Below are positions 25,268 through 38,060 of a stretch of DNA of 64,000 bases, in pieces. This DNA is from Sipunculus nudus (Eukaryota; Annelida; Sipuncula; Golfingiida; Sipunculidae). The stretch spans positions 5,086,001 to 5,150,000 of the forward strand of contig CM049310.1 in NCBI GenBank assembly GCA_026874595.1. The letters run 5' to 3'. The position numbers were made by a program, and so were the translations under genes. Numbering within the stretch: position 1 is the stretch's first letter; each line of letters opens with the position of its first letter. The notes under the pieces are model-generated. The model ran no database searches and was not told the DNA's origin. It saw only the letters and a program-made list of their open reading frames with translations.

Positions 25268-27109
25268 ATGTCAAGGCCCAGACCGCGATCTGGACGGATC
25301 TTAGATCTGTCCAGCCCAAATTGCGATCGCAGTACAGGCCGACCCAAACTGCGATCGCAATTCAGGCTGGCCAGATCTTAGATCTGTCCAGCCCAGATTG
25401 CGATCGCAGTTTATTCCAGCCAGATTGTGATCCTGTCTGTCTTGCTTCAAGAACGCAATCTGGGCTGGACAGATCTTAGATCTGTCCAACCTAGATTACA
25501 ATCCTAAACTTGACCAGCCCATATTGCGATCCATGCTTTTTCTATCTTAGGAGTGAAACATTGGATATTTAACCAACTTATTTGGTATTGCATGGTACCA
25601 TTTCCCCATAATAAATACATTTATAATACAAAAAGGCACTTTTCACTCCTTCTTATCACAGGAGTGAAACATGGGATGTTTCTCCAACTTGTTTAGTTTT
25701 GCATCCAGGGTACCATTTCTCCATATTAAATACAATTATAGGCCTAATACAAATAGGTTCATGCAAAAAATGCTGCTTGTTGAAAAAAGTAAAAAAAAGA
25801 AACAATTTTAGGCAGTTACTAAAATGCAAAGACCATGTAAGTCATCATGCAATCCCAAGTAATTATTTTGAAATTAACCTTAAAGCTATCATCTAAATAT
25901 TATACTTTCATCCATCATGTATCTTTTAAAAATTCAATATTTTTTATAAACCTTAATAGTATGTATTATATATATTTGTTACCAGTAGTTGTTCTGTTTG
26001 ACTCATTGGATTTGGTCTGATTAATTAGTTACCTGTTCATGGTGCCTGGAATCCTGTGATCTTTCCATGTGCTTAAAAAAACTGACTGATATGATTCATA
26101 ACTATAGCAACAGATATTAAAATATAAATTGTTGTGTTCTTTGATTCATGTTTTTATAATACCTTTCACAAAATTTGTCTACTATAAACATGAAAAACAT
26201 AATAAGTGCATAACCATGTAATTTTATGAGTGCATTGGATAATATACAATCAGTGGGTTACATGCAACAAAGTGGCCCAATTTTGTAACATACTCTTGAA
26301 GGGTTATAGACCATTTCATGATCTTTAATCACAGAAGTCATATTTCAAACTCAAATCATTGAGATACTGTTTGATACCTTATATACCACTTTGTTTAGTG
26401 CAACCCCTTGTAACATGAATAAACAGTATTTCAGATCCACTCTTATTTCTATAGGTCTGGCAATTGCACAGCATTTTTATGCTACTTTTATAATGCCCCT
26501 ATTGAAAATGCTTAAAAAATTAGTTCTTTTTCTTGAGATGTTTGTTATCATTCACCTTGTAAGAAGTAGACTCACAGTGTTAATTTTTAAACATAAAATT
26601 TTATCATGAACAGAGATCCATATTGTTTATTGCTGCCATTGTAGACTTCCAAAGGGGAAAAGTGTGTTGATGGAGCACACTTCAAGCACTGGTGCAACCA
26701 CCATTTTCAAGGCTGAACAGATTGGTGCCAACTATTAACTGCCTGTGTGTAGTATAATTGTATTTATTTTAGGTAAATGGAACCATGCAATACTAAATGA
26801 GTTGGTAAAACATTCAATGTTTCACTCCTGTGATAGTAGAAGCATGGATCGCAATATGGGCTGGTCAAGTTTAGGATTGCAATCTCGGCTGGACAGTTCT
26901 GAGACCTGTCCAGCCCAGATTGCGATCCTGAAGCAAGAAAGACAGGATTGCAATCTGGCCGGACAAAACTGCGATCACAATCTGGCTGGACAGATCTAAG
27001 ATCTGGCCAGCCTCGATTGCGATCGCAATTTGGGCCGGCCTGAACTGCGATCGCAATTTGGGCTGGACAGATCTAAGATCCGTCCAGATCGCAATCTGGG
27101 CCTTGACAT
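25268..27109. mobile_element. Foldback element with ~350-bp inverted arms
   Basis: The left arm (25268-25618) and right arm (26761-27109) are inverse copies, starting at ATGTCAAGGCCCAGA on both sides and ending inside at the sequence around GTATTGCATGGTACCATTT. The outer part of each arm is built of short palindrome-rich modules (GCGATCGC, AGATCTTAGATCT, CCAGCCCAGATTGCGATC) repeated several times. The inner part has GGAGTGAAACATTGG, and a third, direct copy of this inner part occurs at 25668-25745. The spacer (about 25750-26760) has no recognisable gene. The structure fits a Foldback-type DNA transposon. I could not identify an unambiguous target duplication. Confidence 0.8.
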
Positions 27110-27486
27110 GTGTCTTCATGCCTGTGTATGTTGTTCAGATGATCATAATATTCAGTGCATATGCAATATAATTGTAATCATAGGCCTGACAAGTGTATGT
27201 AATAGCAATGTGGTGGCCATCAGCCATATTTCCACAATTAACAAAAATGCTTTTTCTACTTTATTGACCGATTTTGAGTCTGCTTGTTTTATCTGATTCA
27301 GCTTGGAGAGACCTAACTTTACACAGAGTTTTGAACCTGCAGGTTTGGCCTCCTTAGATACCAACTTTCAGTAATAACAAGTTCGCTCCATGGACCTTGT
27401 GAAAATTGCATAATTTTATGTTGCAAGGGTGCTGGATGTTCTGGTATTTTCATCATGATTTGCACTAAACCAGGATAGACCTCTCC
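27110..27486. other. Short non-coding stretch
   Basis: Nothing recognisable. The open frames here are short and not splice-framed. Confidence 0.4.
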
Positions 27487-29240
27487 TTATTGTATCCCCA
27501 GACAAAGTCGGGGGATACTATGTTTTCATACCGGTCCCGCCGCCGCCACCGCCGCCGCGGCATATAAATCTTGTTGGCGCGATAACCCAAAAAATATTTC
27601 ACAGAACTTTATCAAACTTGGTATATGTATAGATATAGGTAAGAGGACGATGCCTATTTAAAATGAGGTCATGACCTTTACTAGGAGAGTGTCCCTGACC
27701 TTGAATAGGTCCAATTTTGGGGAAAATCACACAAATTCTTTAATATCTCAAGAAATCTTGCATGGATTTATCCCAAAATCAAGTTGATGGAAGATCATGG
27801 ATAGGGTTGTCATGTTCCAGAAAATGGTGGCGCCACCTATTATTCTTTACTTGTTTTCATGCCGTTTAATACCCCCAAAATTGCCACCTTACAGTACTGT
27901 GAGCATGATAAGTCAAAAACTAATGGACAGATTTCTTTTATATTATGCATATACATAGGTATGGGTAATTGGATGATGTTTATTTAAATTGGGGTCATGA
28001 CCTTTCCTATGATAGTGGCCTTGACCTTGAATATTGCCATATATGGTGAAAATCACACACCTCTTATGATATCTCCAGTGTTGATAGCCATATGGATTTC
28101 AGACATGACTTATGTATGGCCCACCACTAAAGTAAGAACCCTATAGGTTCTAGGGTCATGAGGTCAAAGGTCAAGGTCACTGGACTGGCATTTTAAAAGA
28201 TACTGTGGATGCATTTTAAGCCAAACTTTCATCTCAGGTCTTCCATCTTGAATATATAGCTCACTTGCCAATAGTGGATGATCCATATAAATTTTGGGGT
28301 CACAAGGTCAAAGGTCAAGGCCACAGGAGCTATCTGTCCAAAAATTAGTTTCTGGATGATAATTCCTGCTTTTATTGATGTATTGATTTCAAATTTGACT
28401 TATATATGTCCCATTGAAAAAGCAAAACTCCAATTGATTTTGGGGTCATGAGGTCAAAGGTCAAGGTCACAGGACACATCTTTTAAAAGATGTGGATGCA
28501 TTTTAAGCCAAACTTTCATCCCAGGTCTTCCATCTTGAATATATAGCTCACTTGCCAATAGTTGATAATCCATATAAATTTTGGGGTCACAAGGTCAAAG
28601 GTCAAGGCCACAGGAGCTATCTGTCCAAAAATTAGTTTCTGGATGATAATTCCTTCTTTTATTGATGTATGGATTTCATACTTGACTTGTATTTGACCCA
28701 TTGGAAAAGCAAGACCCGAATTGATTTTGGGGTCATGAGGTCAAAGGTCAAGGTCACAGGAAACCTCTTTAAAAAGGTTGTGGATGCAATTTCAGCCAAA
28801 TAATTCATCTCAGATCTTCCATCTTGCACATATAGTTCTCCTGCCAAGAGAGGAAGAAAACTATCAATTTAAGGTCACAAGGTCAAAGGTGAAGGTCACA
28901 GGAGCCACCTGTAAAAAAAAATTAGTTTCTGGATGATCATTCCTGCTTTATTGATGTATAGATTTCAAACCTGACTTGCATATGTCCACTTGGAAAAGCA
29001 AGACCCAAATTGATTTTGGGGTCATGAGGTCAAAGATCAAGGTCACAGGACACATCTTTAAAAAGGTCAAGGTCACAGGACCAACATCTTCAACAAGATT
29101 GTGGATTGTTAGATGGAAGAAACAATAAATATGCCAAGTGTCAGTATATGCTGCTAAAAATGGGGGTCTGTTCTTAAAGGGGGGGGGGGCCTACTATGTC
29201 TGGGGATACTCTGGCACCTGCGGTGCCTAGAAATGTCTAG
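27487..29240 (+). mobile_element. Helentron-like (HINE-type) element carrying AGGTCA tandem repeats
   Basis: The 5' end ATTGTATCCCCAGACAAAG folds as GTATCCCC/GGGGATAC. A second GTCTGGGGATAC at 29199-29210 is its inverse, 30 bp before the end. The hairpin GGCACC-TGC-GGTGCC (29213-29227) is followed by TAGAAATGTCTAG and then TT. A 5' inverted repeat, subterminal 3' copy, 3' hairpin and CTAG end at TT are the hallmarks of Helentron/DINE-type rolling-circle elements. The body has a GC-rich CCGCCGCC tract (27539-27560) and seven ~144-bp units, each carrying an AGGTCA cluster, from 28161 to 29069. No Rep/helicase protein is encoded, so the copy is non-autonomous. Confidence 0.7.
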
Positions 29241-32185
29241 TTTTAACTAAAAACACCTGTATATTCCAAATACTCAGTCCTGTTGATTGTAATAACAATC
29301 TTGGAATGTTGTATACACTTTTTCCTCACAGAGTAACTGGTATGTTGAAATGATTGTGTTTGAATGGATATTTTGTAGTTAAATGTACCTTAAAATCAAA
29401 CAGATAAAGGACTGAAATGCTTAATCAAGGCATCAGCACAGCATCATAGCACAGCGTAATACTTGTTTAAAACAGCACCCTACAAAAATTTCTATGATTT
29501 GATTAATTTTAAACAGGGAAAGTAAATATAACAAACACATTATGAGTGTACCATTGGTGTTGATCTTTCAGTAAATATTAAAAAATATATAATATGCTAA
29601 AATTATGGCTGAATCACAAAAGTGGCAATAAAAAGATGTAGAATATATGATGAAATCTATCAGAGCTATTAGGAGGCAATCTGTAAGCAATTAAATGTAG
29701 ACCAGATATGTTACAAAAATTTTTACAGACTGATTTACAACAAAACCCTACTGAGAGCATAAGTACTATGATGTAATGAGGTTTGCACAATAGCTATGCT
29801 GACAGTTTTTTTGTGGGTGACTGAGAACTAAGTGGCTGCAAATTACTGCTCAACGCGCCCAACGCGTTGTAACTATTATCATCAAAACCCAGTATAGTAC
29901 CCTGGCCGATAACTAATTAACGATACAGAGACATGGTTGAAGGGTTTCAGCATCAGGCAGAATTGACTGCCGCTGTTGTCAAGGTCATGTATCACAGAAA
30001 TAAAGAACAGATGGTCATTTGGGAAATCATCATTCTCGGGACCAAAAAACTACCATTATCTCAAGCTGAATCAGCCCATAGTGTTCTGATTTGTTTTCAT
30101 AATGAGTTTGGTTCATAAAGAAGTAAAATTCAGATTAATCAGGGATTTGTGGGCCTTGTATTTTACTGGAGTTCCACATCACTGATGCCTTGCTGTGTTT
30201 AATGGCCGAACTGGTTACATTTTGCTTGTCAGAAACATGATTGAGATGGAAGAAATGTGACACTTCATGGTACATCTTTGTTAGCTCACAGTTCATTACT
30301 ATAGTATTATAAAGATGCAATCTAAAAACTTGCACCAGTACAATATTTGATTATGAATAGTGTTGGATGTTATGAGTTTTTTATATCATGATAATTATTT
30401 AAAATTTGTCCTGATGTACCGTGATATCACAATATCATTATTCACATATAATGAGCCATCAGTAATCATAACAGCCAAATTTAGGTTCTTGACATTAGAC
30501 TTTGGGTTAACTATTAATATCATTTATACCCAATGTGTCTGTGTCACAGGATCACTCTTAAAGTGATACAGGTTCCATGCAATCATCGCAGCTGTACGAG
30601 CTTGAGGCACGGGAACTCCTGCACTCGTCTTCGAATCATGCTTGTCAGAACTTTCCTCCATGTTTTCTGTAACTACATGAAACCTGGAGAACACTGGAGA
30701 GTTTTTGGAGAGCGTGATAACATCATGAAAAATAATGTTAATATATCATAACCAGCAACTTGATATTCCATCCCTCATTTTATATCACAAAATTTGCAAC
30801 CTGTCATGAATGTTGGACCTGGTGAAACTTTGCCATTTACATTTTCATAACATGTAATTAATGGATAAAAATGTTTATATCTTGCGCTTTCTTTATAATG
30901 TTCATTTTCTTTATTGTATCCTGGAATTCTCTGGCTCTCTGGACATATACTATGACCTTGCTAGTTCAGGATACTTTATACATGGATGTTCAGATGCATG
31001 CGATGAATTGAAAAAAGAAATATTATTATTAAAAAAATGCTGTTGTGAACATTTACAGTTTCTGGTAATGCCATTTTTCCCAGAAAAATAAACTTCAAGA
31101 GCTTGCTTTGCTATTGAACCACAATTGTGGACAAAAATGCATATAGTTATATTGCAATATAAAATAGGAAAGTTGACGGTTCTATAACCGTAGCTTGCAG
31201 ATACTGTGAAAATACCAGATACATGTACCAGTAAGTGTCTGAACCGGAATTACGAATCATCAGTTTATTTGCGTAACTGTCTGTGTTTTCCTTTGTTGAA
31301 GTTTGCTTGATTGAAGTGATCTTTCTTTCCCCCTGTGCTTTTTGTTTGGTCTGTCTGCCTATAGTATATGCCAGCTGTATATGAAGTGTTTTCGTATTTG
31401 GGCCACAGTTTGGAGACCCCACACTAGATAAGCTCATATACACAATATATTGTACTGAATTCATTTATTGAACACATCAGTGATGGTCCAGATATCAAAC
31501 TTGTACCTGAAGGCTTGCATTGTTCTTAACCAAATAACTTGATTTATTAATGAAGCAGTGTAAAAAATAAACATCATATTAAAGGATTTAATTGTCAAAA
31601 CCTTTAAGTTTCATTGTCATTTTCCACGCATGAGACGCCATTTTGCTGTAGACTTAAAAAAAAATAAGTTTACAACAACAACCCCCCCCCCCCCAGGTGG
31701 TGCCACTCAAAACCCATGTGTCAGAGTTACCAGTAAAACAGAGGTTATTTCCAGTGTGTATATTTCCATCCCAATGGAAAGTACTTCAGTTATGATATTT
31801 TCATAGTTTCATCCAGTTCAATGAGTTCTTGACATGTGTTTATGGCCTTACATTGTTCCATCCCAGTGGGCAGAACTTGGTGATTTTTTTTAATTCAGTG
31901 AGTTCTTGACATATGTTCTTTTAGCTCACTGGTACACTTCAGTGAATTTCTCGTTATGTTCTTTATTAAGTACTGGTACTTTATACCTATGAATAAATGA
32001 TAGGATATACAAATGAGCAATCAACATCACATCTTATTATATCATAGCTTCTTTTACATAATGATATGTTGTTTTTCTTTACTGTGAAGCTAATTATAGC
32101 TCTACTCTTTGTCAAAGCTATAGTTTTCAATTGATAAAGTTAACTCATTTATAATGACACCAGTGATACCTTCATGTTTTGACAG
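29241..32185. other. Non-coding stretch upstream of the taperin-like exon
   Basis: This probably includes intron sequence of the taperin-like gene, because the exon at 32186 appears to be internal. I searched for a preceding exon and found none I would defend. A GC-richer patch at 30570-30641 follows a CAG and precedes GTCAGA, but its phase does not fit the next exon. A C run lies at 31681-31694. Confidence 0.4.
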
Positions 32186-35100
32186 ATGCGCATCCAGTTT
32201 GACAACATGACCACGACTTTCGAGTACCCGTCAGAGGTAACGATGATGGAGATGTACCCTCCTGAACCTGGGGAGCCTGATCCAAACCACTCTCCAATCA
32301 GAAGCAGTTTTGATGAAGACGATGCGGAGGATGACATCAGGCAGCCCAGCGCTGGACTCAAGTCTACACCAGGAGTTGGTTCTGCAGGTCAGAATCAGCT
32401 GATTCTGTATTTTATTTTACTACAAAGTTTACTTAATCACCCCCCCCCTCCATGATTTCCACTGTTTAATGGATAGAAACCAGGTTGTAAAGAAAGGGGC
32501 AAAAATTTGAGGCATTACATTATAAACTATATTTTTTACTTGTAGACATTTTTTTTTGCAGACATGGCCATCCTGTTATGGCATTATTATTTTCCTGGCC
32601 AGTCTTACTACTACAGTTTGAAAAAAATGGGGTAACATTAAGTAAAGTGCATACTAAACCTATTGGATCAGTCCTTTTATATCATATGGACCTGCACCAG
32701 TATTGAATCAGCTCTCTGCTGGCCCACATCCCTACCCCCACTTTCTGGGGATCATTTTCATACCTTTTGTGTAATCCTGCTGGCAGGCAAGCAAACAAAT
32801 GAACAGGGATGAAAACATAACCTTCTTGGTGGAGGTAAATATTCAACACGATTACCCTGTTCAGCCTGTTGATATTATCAGTTTTATGTTAGTGCAAATG
32901 GTAGTTTCAGCTTGGTTTTACTGTATTCTTGCTCTGACAGTTGTGCATGCAATATTTTTAGCTCCAGTAGTTTCCTCTATTCAAATTTGAGCTCTAAGAG
33001 GTTTCTCAACAACTTGGAGACTTAGGTGTCTCTCTCTTTTATTTAACATACCCCAAGATTTTAATGTAAACCATTGTATGGTCCTTTGATAATCCATAGT
33101 TAATTTAAGAAAATTAAAGACATAAATACAGTTCTCATTATAGAGAGAATGCTTATTTGATCTCTGTTATTCCAATTAGAGAGTGGATATTTATTTGGTC
33201 TTACACATAACTATCATTAATGACAAATGTTTCAGCTTGCTGCACTGCAGCTTTAAGATTGTCCACAGCATTTAGGGCTGTGTATGCAGGCTGGTTTTCG
33301 GTTTTTCGCTCTCATTTGTATCAAGCAATCCCCATTAGTGGGTATAATTTTGTGGGCCCCTGAATATACAGGTTATTGGATGTTCCACAGAGCTTTGCCA
33401 TGTAATAGTCTTTCATTAATATTTGCTCTGGGACTACAACAACATAAACCTTGTTTGAAGGTATTTTAAAACAAACATTGGTGTGTAATGTGTTGTAGCA
33501 TTAGGTGCATTCAGAGAGACCGGGGTTTGAATGGAATTACTCATTATTATTCCACTGGTTTGTTATGTGCTTTCAGCCGTTTTCTGAACAGTTCGCTCAC
33601 ATATTGTGACACTGTGTCTTGTTCAGCTGAAGGAGCCTGAGGCCAGCCATAGTTCCCATGTAGTGATTCAGACACTGTCACTGTAAACAGATCAGACTGC
33701 AAGGACACATTAAAGGCCAAATATATATAAACAAAAAGGAAGGCCATACCTTTGTGATTAATGATTTTGAATGTACAGAGACATGTCCTCATTTCCAACT
33801 TGCCCCCCCCCCCCCCCCCAATGCCTCATTCCCAATTTGCGCCCCCCCCCCCCTATGCTGTCAACTGAAAAACTGGATGTGGTATCTGCATGCGGGCCCC
33901 CCAAATATGTAGCCCTGCTGGTGTTAAAAAGATCTGCACGTGGGACCCATATTTATGGAAAGTGGACAATGATAATACACTGGTCAGATTTTCGCCATGC
34001 GGGTGTGGAAAGGCACCAAAAGTGCTTGCCCTGTGACCTAGTTTCTCCTTCAAACTAGGTCTAAACCTTTTTCGATGAGAATTGTTGTTCAGACAGCACT
34101 TCTGTGGTGCAGATAATTTTTTTTGCATGAGAAACTGACACCACCTCTTGAACTTATTCAAAATGTTTAGGCCAAAATGGTAAAAAACACTTGACTGCTG
34201 TCTGAATGTTAAATTCACATTGAAAATGGTTTGATAATGTTTACATTCACAGTGTGAAAGGGGTATCAGAAGTATCTTTGGTTTTCATGGTCTCATACAC
34301 CTGTAGGTTAACTTTCATTCTTATTCAGTAGTCAATACAGCAACAGAACTTAACCTATCCTGAAACGAAACAAACATCTGGAATTGCATCAAAAATTTGT
34401 TCTTTCCATTTATTGACACAATACATGTATCCACCAGAACACAACTGCATGTGTTACTGAGCGGCTTATATTGGTCCTGGTTATGAGACATTTGCACCAC
34501 TTGTGATAAATTACTGGGAGTATAGATCGGGGGGGGGGGGGGGGGGGGGGATATTGATCAAGGGTAGCTGTGGTTTATTACGGGCTTTTCAGAGACAGCT
34601 ACGGATAGTGATCAAATGGAACCATGGAGTCGGGAAGTGTCAGATATTGACCCAGTCAGGTCCCCTGTGGCACTTATAGAATATTATTGTTTTTATTGAC
34701 CCTGTTGTACTCACACTTCAGGAGTGGACAAGGATATTTCCCTGTGGTTTATCAGGAAATCATTATACTTATTTATATAAGATTTTGTGTGTAAAAACTC
34801 ATATTAAATAATGCCAGATGAAAATATGTTTTTGTTAAGTGTTAGAATTATATTTCCTGCACTTTCACTGACACAGGTTTCAGCATGACACTGTGCAGTC
34901 GGCCGTTCAAGATAATTAGCTTTGATTTGAATTCATTGATCTGTGGTGATCAGATTTTCATACCTGTTATAACCTCATTGGGCCAAACTCACCTAATTTG
35001 AATACCCAGCTAAGTAATAAGGCCATGGCTTCTGCAAACTTTTGTTAAATTATTTCTAAAGTAAAACGTGCTTGTGTTGAACCTCCGGTATGTTCAAGTT

Positions 35101-36781
35101 TTTCTGTTAGTTCCTTCCACTTTGACACATCCGTATATTAGTGTGAATTTCACTGTAACCAAGAACTAACATATGAAGTTTTACCCCTGATTATTCGCCC
35201 TTATTTTAGGCATCCTTGTTCAAACAGGGTTTCAGGGTAAATCTGGTCATAGAGACACTGAAGTGAAATTGGTCCCGTTTTAAATCACAGTTCTAAACTT
35301 CAATAACATGAGTTCAAGTTCCAAAACGTGGTTATAGACAATTCATTCTTAGGTTACGGCTCTAGAATAAAATATCTTAATTAGATAATAGAAAACATGT
35401 TTTGACAGTAATATTTTTTTTTCATTAAGATGATCATTATTATACTTTAATATTGGCCCATATTCCCAGTTTCAATAATGCATAAGTGACCGTAGATTTG
35501 TGACTATTCCTGGATGACATTCCTGGGGCCGGACCATGTGCCAGATCCACATCAAATTATTTTAATTCTTCATTGGCCACATCCCGGTGTGCCCTGAAAA
35601 TTTCATGAGATTCTGTTTTTGATTGGGCGAGATATGTTGTGTACAAACACACACAAACGCGTACCCTGCTGGTGGAGGCAGTTACAGAAATCAGAAATAT
35701 TTTTTTGTTTTTATATTGATTTAAACTACATATTTTGCATATGTACAAAAGGTAACTTTCCTTCCTTGTTCAGGAATATGGGTCACAGTGACCCAATTTA
35801 TCCTTTTAATTTAGTTAAATACAATATTAATTGCATAGTCTGGGTAAACACAAGAAATAATTAAATTTGAATGTAGGGAGGAATAGGTGATGTTTATGTA
35901 TTGTATTTTGTGGTTTTGTTGTTCATGTTTGAATGAATAACTGAGAAAGCTAACTACAAACAAGAACAGAACATCAAACACAGAGTTAGCCATTGACAGA
36001 ACATTGTGTAAACGCAGACCACATCCTGTCATACGTGATGTAACAAAGCGGGACGCACTGGAGAGTTAACAGACAAACAACCGGTGGGAATCATCTGTTT
36101 GACGTAGGCAAACCACATCTAGCAAATGTAGCCAGTAAAAATACCTTGAAAATAGGATATTACTGAAATATACAAATGAGTATGGCACTTGTTTTGTTAA
36201 AACTCTTTCATGTGTATAGGGTATACCGTAAGCAGCTAGGATTTGTTGTTGTGGTCGTGTTTTAAGCTGTGGTCTAGTGGTGATGCAGTGATGTAGACTG
36301 ACAAGAGAGGATGTATGGATGAAGAAACTGATTTCCCTATGAAATACATCTGCCTGCTTCTTTTGTTCAGGGTGTCTTTTCATGAGCTTCCCATCTAGCT
36401 CCTGTAACCAGACATCCGAAGGAGAAAAATTGCGTAACCGGGATACACTATTTTTTTACCCCTGAAGGGTGCAAATTGTATCTTTTAAAGCATCTTAATC
36501 TGTCTGTGCCTGTATAAGAAAATAAAAATGCACATGACTGGTTTTACAGAGAACATATGGTTAATGTTTCTGTTTTTTTTCTTTGTGATTTTGCAGGAAG
36601 TCTTGGTAGTTACCAGAGCCGCATGCAGTACGACTACCACTTCGGTATGAACATGAACGAACCCACTCGCCAGCCTGCTCCCAGACAAGCGCCGCAGAAA
36701 ACGCCCAAAGAAACGGAAATCAAGCCGACAGAGATAGGGGACTCCTGGTCAGGCTCGGCAACCTCTGACCTGCTCTTTTAA
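32186..36781 (+). CDS. TPRN: Taperin/phostensin-like protein, last two coding exons
   Basis: Exons 32186-32387 and 36597-36781 join in phase 1 (G|GA). An acceptor (TTTTGACAG) precedes the first and a donor (CAG|GTCAGA) follows it; TTTTGCAG precedes the second, and TAA at 36779-36781 ends the frame. The 128 residues begin MRIQF, then TTTFEYPSE, then an acidic, Pro-rich tail (FDEDDAEDD) ending TSDLLF. I recall vertebrate taperin and phostensin carrying a K-I-S-F then TTFEYPSE block followed by an acidic tail and a hydrophobic C-terminus. R-I-Q-F matches the RVxF docking motif for protein phosphatase 1. Known members bind actin and PP1; taperin is at the stereocilia base. The ATG sits directly on the acceptor, so the exon is probably internal and the N-terminus is missing. 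Whether it is closer to TPRN or PPP1R18 cannot be decided here. Confidence 0.68.
32388..36596. other. 4.2-kb intron of the taperin-like gene
   Basis: Bounded by GTCAGA and TTTTGCAG. It contains several C or G homopolymer runs (about 32439, 33804-33820, 33842-33853 and 34530-34550) and no recognisable gene. Open frames near 33771-34218 owe their length to those runs. Confidence 0.6.
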
Positions 36782-37213
36782 AGTTATATCGAGCTCTCTG
36801 ATTGGCTCGTTCCCTTTATGTCAGTCATTATGTTACAGTGGCCTTAGTGAAGAATATATCATGTGACTTTGTATGTACAATGGCTGCAGTGGTATCTATT
36901 TTAGAAGTAGTTATGTGATAATCCAGTACATATGGCATCTTTCAGTTTATACTTTATAGGTAACATGTTGAACGTGTTGGACTGGGTGCCATAAAGAATC
37001 TCTGTTGGTGATTAAAAGTATAAGGAATGTTACATTGAAAACTGTCAGAATAGTATTACAAATAATGACTTTAATTAGTGGTCAAGTAATATTTATGTGC
37101 CTAAAATGCACTTAAGATAAGATTCAAAGAGTCTTGTACATGATAAGGTAACTCAGGTAATTTTAATCATACTGAAAATATTATTAAGCTGGTTAGATAA
37201 GAACTTCACCTGC

Positions 37214-37219
37214 AATAAA
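37214..37219 (+). terminator. Candidate polyadenylation signal for the taperin-like gene
   Basis: AATAAA lies 433 bp after the stop codon. It is the first canonical hexamer I noticed downstream. No transcript evidence is available. Confidence 0.35.
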
Positions 37220-37528
37220 TGTAGACACTTGCACCAATACCATAAAACCAACTTGTGTGTTACATTTACTCTGTAAATGAAAGTTGTCACTGTAGTTACA
37301 TGATATGCTAAGCATCAGAATCATAACAGCAGGACTGTATATTCAATCTGCCCAGACACCCAAACATCCACTAGGGGCAGTCACACTACACTGTAATGGA
37401 GGATTATAAAATCAATTTTTGGATGACATATTGCAGTGTAAAATAGTTTCATTTTGGCTACAAGATGGCAGCACAGTGCAAGAGATTTGCCCCAGTTTCT
37501 CGTTGGGCACTAGGTGGCAGCATAAGAT

Positions 37529-38060
37529 GTAGACTGGTACCCTACTCTATTGTGGCCCTCAGCCAAGCATAGAGACAGGCGTACAACGCCATCTTAAGTA
37601 CTCTCAGTTGCAACTCCTGGCTTACCTATAGACTGGTTCTAACTTCAGTATGCATGCTCATACCGGCTATCATGGACGTTCACGCGATCCTGGTTCATTA
37701 TCAGTGAAGATTTCTTATAAAATAACTTTTTTTTTAGTTATTTCTAGTTTTCAAATATTGAAGAATGAGTTGTTGCACAAAAATTGAATGATGGATGCAT
37801 AGATAATACGATATACTGAATCTTTGATTTTCCACTGTACGTAGCAGTGATTTATTATTAATGTCTATTAATCTAATCATTAATGTCACATTCAATATAC
37901 AGCCAACTTCTTTGAGCAAATGAAATGCTTATTTTTATCATATATAATGTATACTGGAGTTGGTACCAGTCTGCCAAGAGTACAAAAGATGGTGTTGTAC
38001 ACCCGTCTCTATGATTGGCCTAGAGCAGCGGTGCCATAATAGATCGGGGTACCAGTCTAC
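37529..38060. mobile_element. TIR element with ~100-bp imperfect inverted ends
   Basis: Both ends start GTAGACTGGTACCC when read inwards. Inverted similarity continues through CATAGAGACAGGCGTACAAC (left) and its mirror with CATAGAGACGGGTGTACAAC, then CCATCTT and GTACTCT. A perfect 7-bp direct repeat ATAAGAT flanks it at 37522-37528 and 38061-38067. No protein is encoded. The superfamily is unclear. Confidence 0.8.

Noticed and set aside
30569-30641. Candidate upstream exon of the taperin-like gene (after CAG, before GTCAGA, reading SSQLYELEARELLHSS)
   Set aside because: Its end phase does not match the phase-0 start of the exon at 32186, and I recognise no family motif in it.
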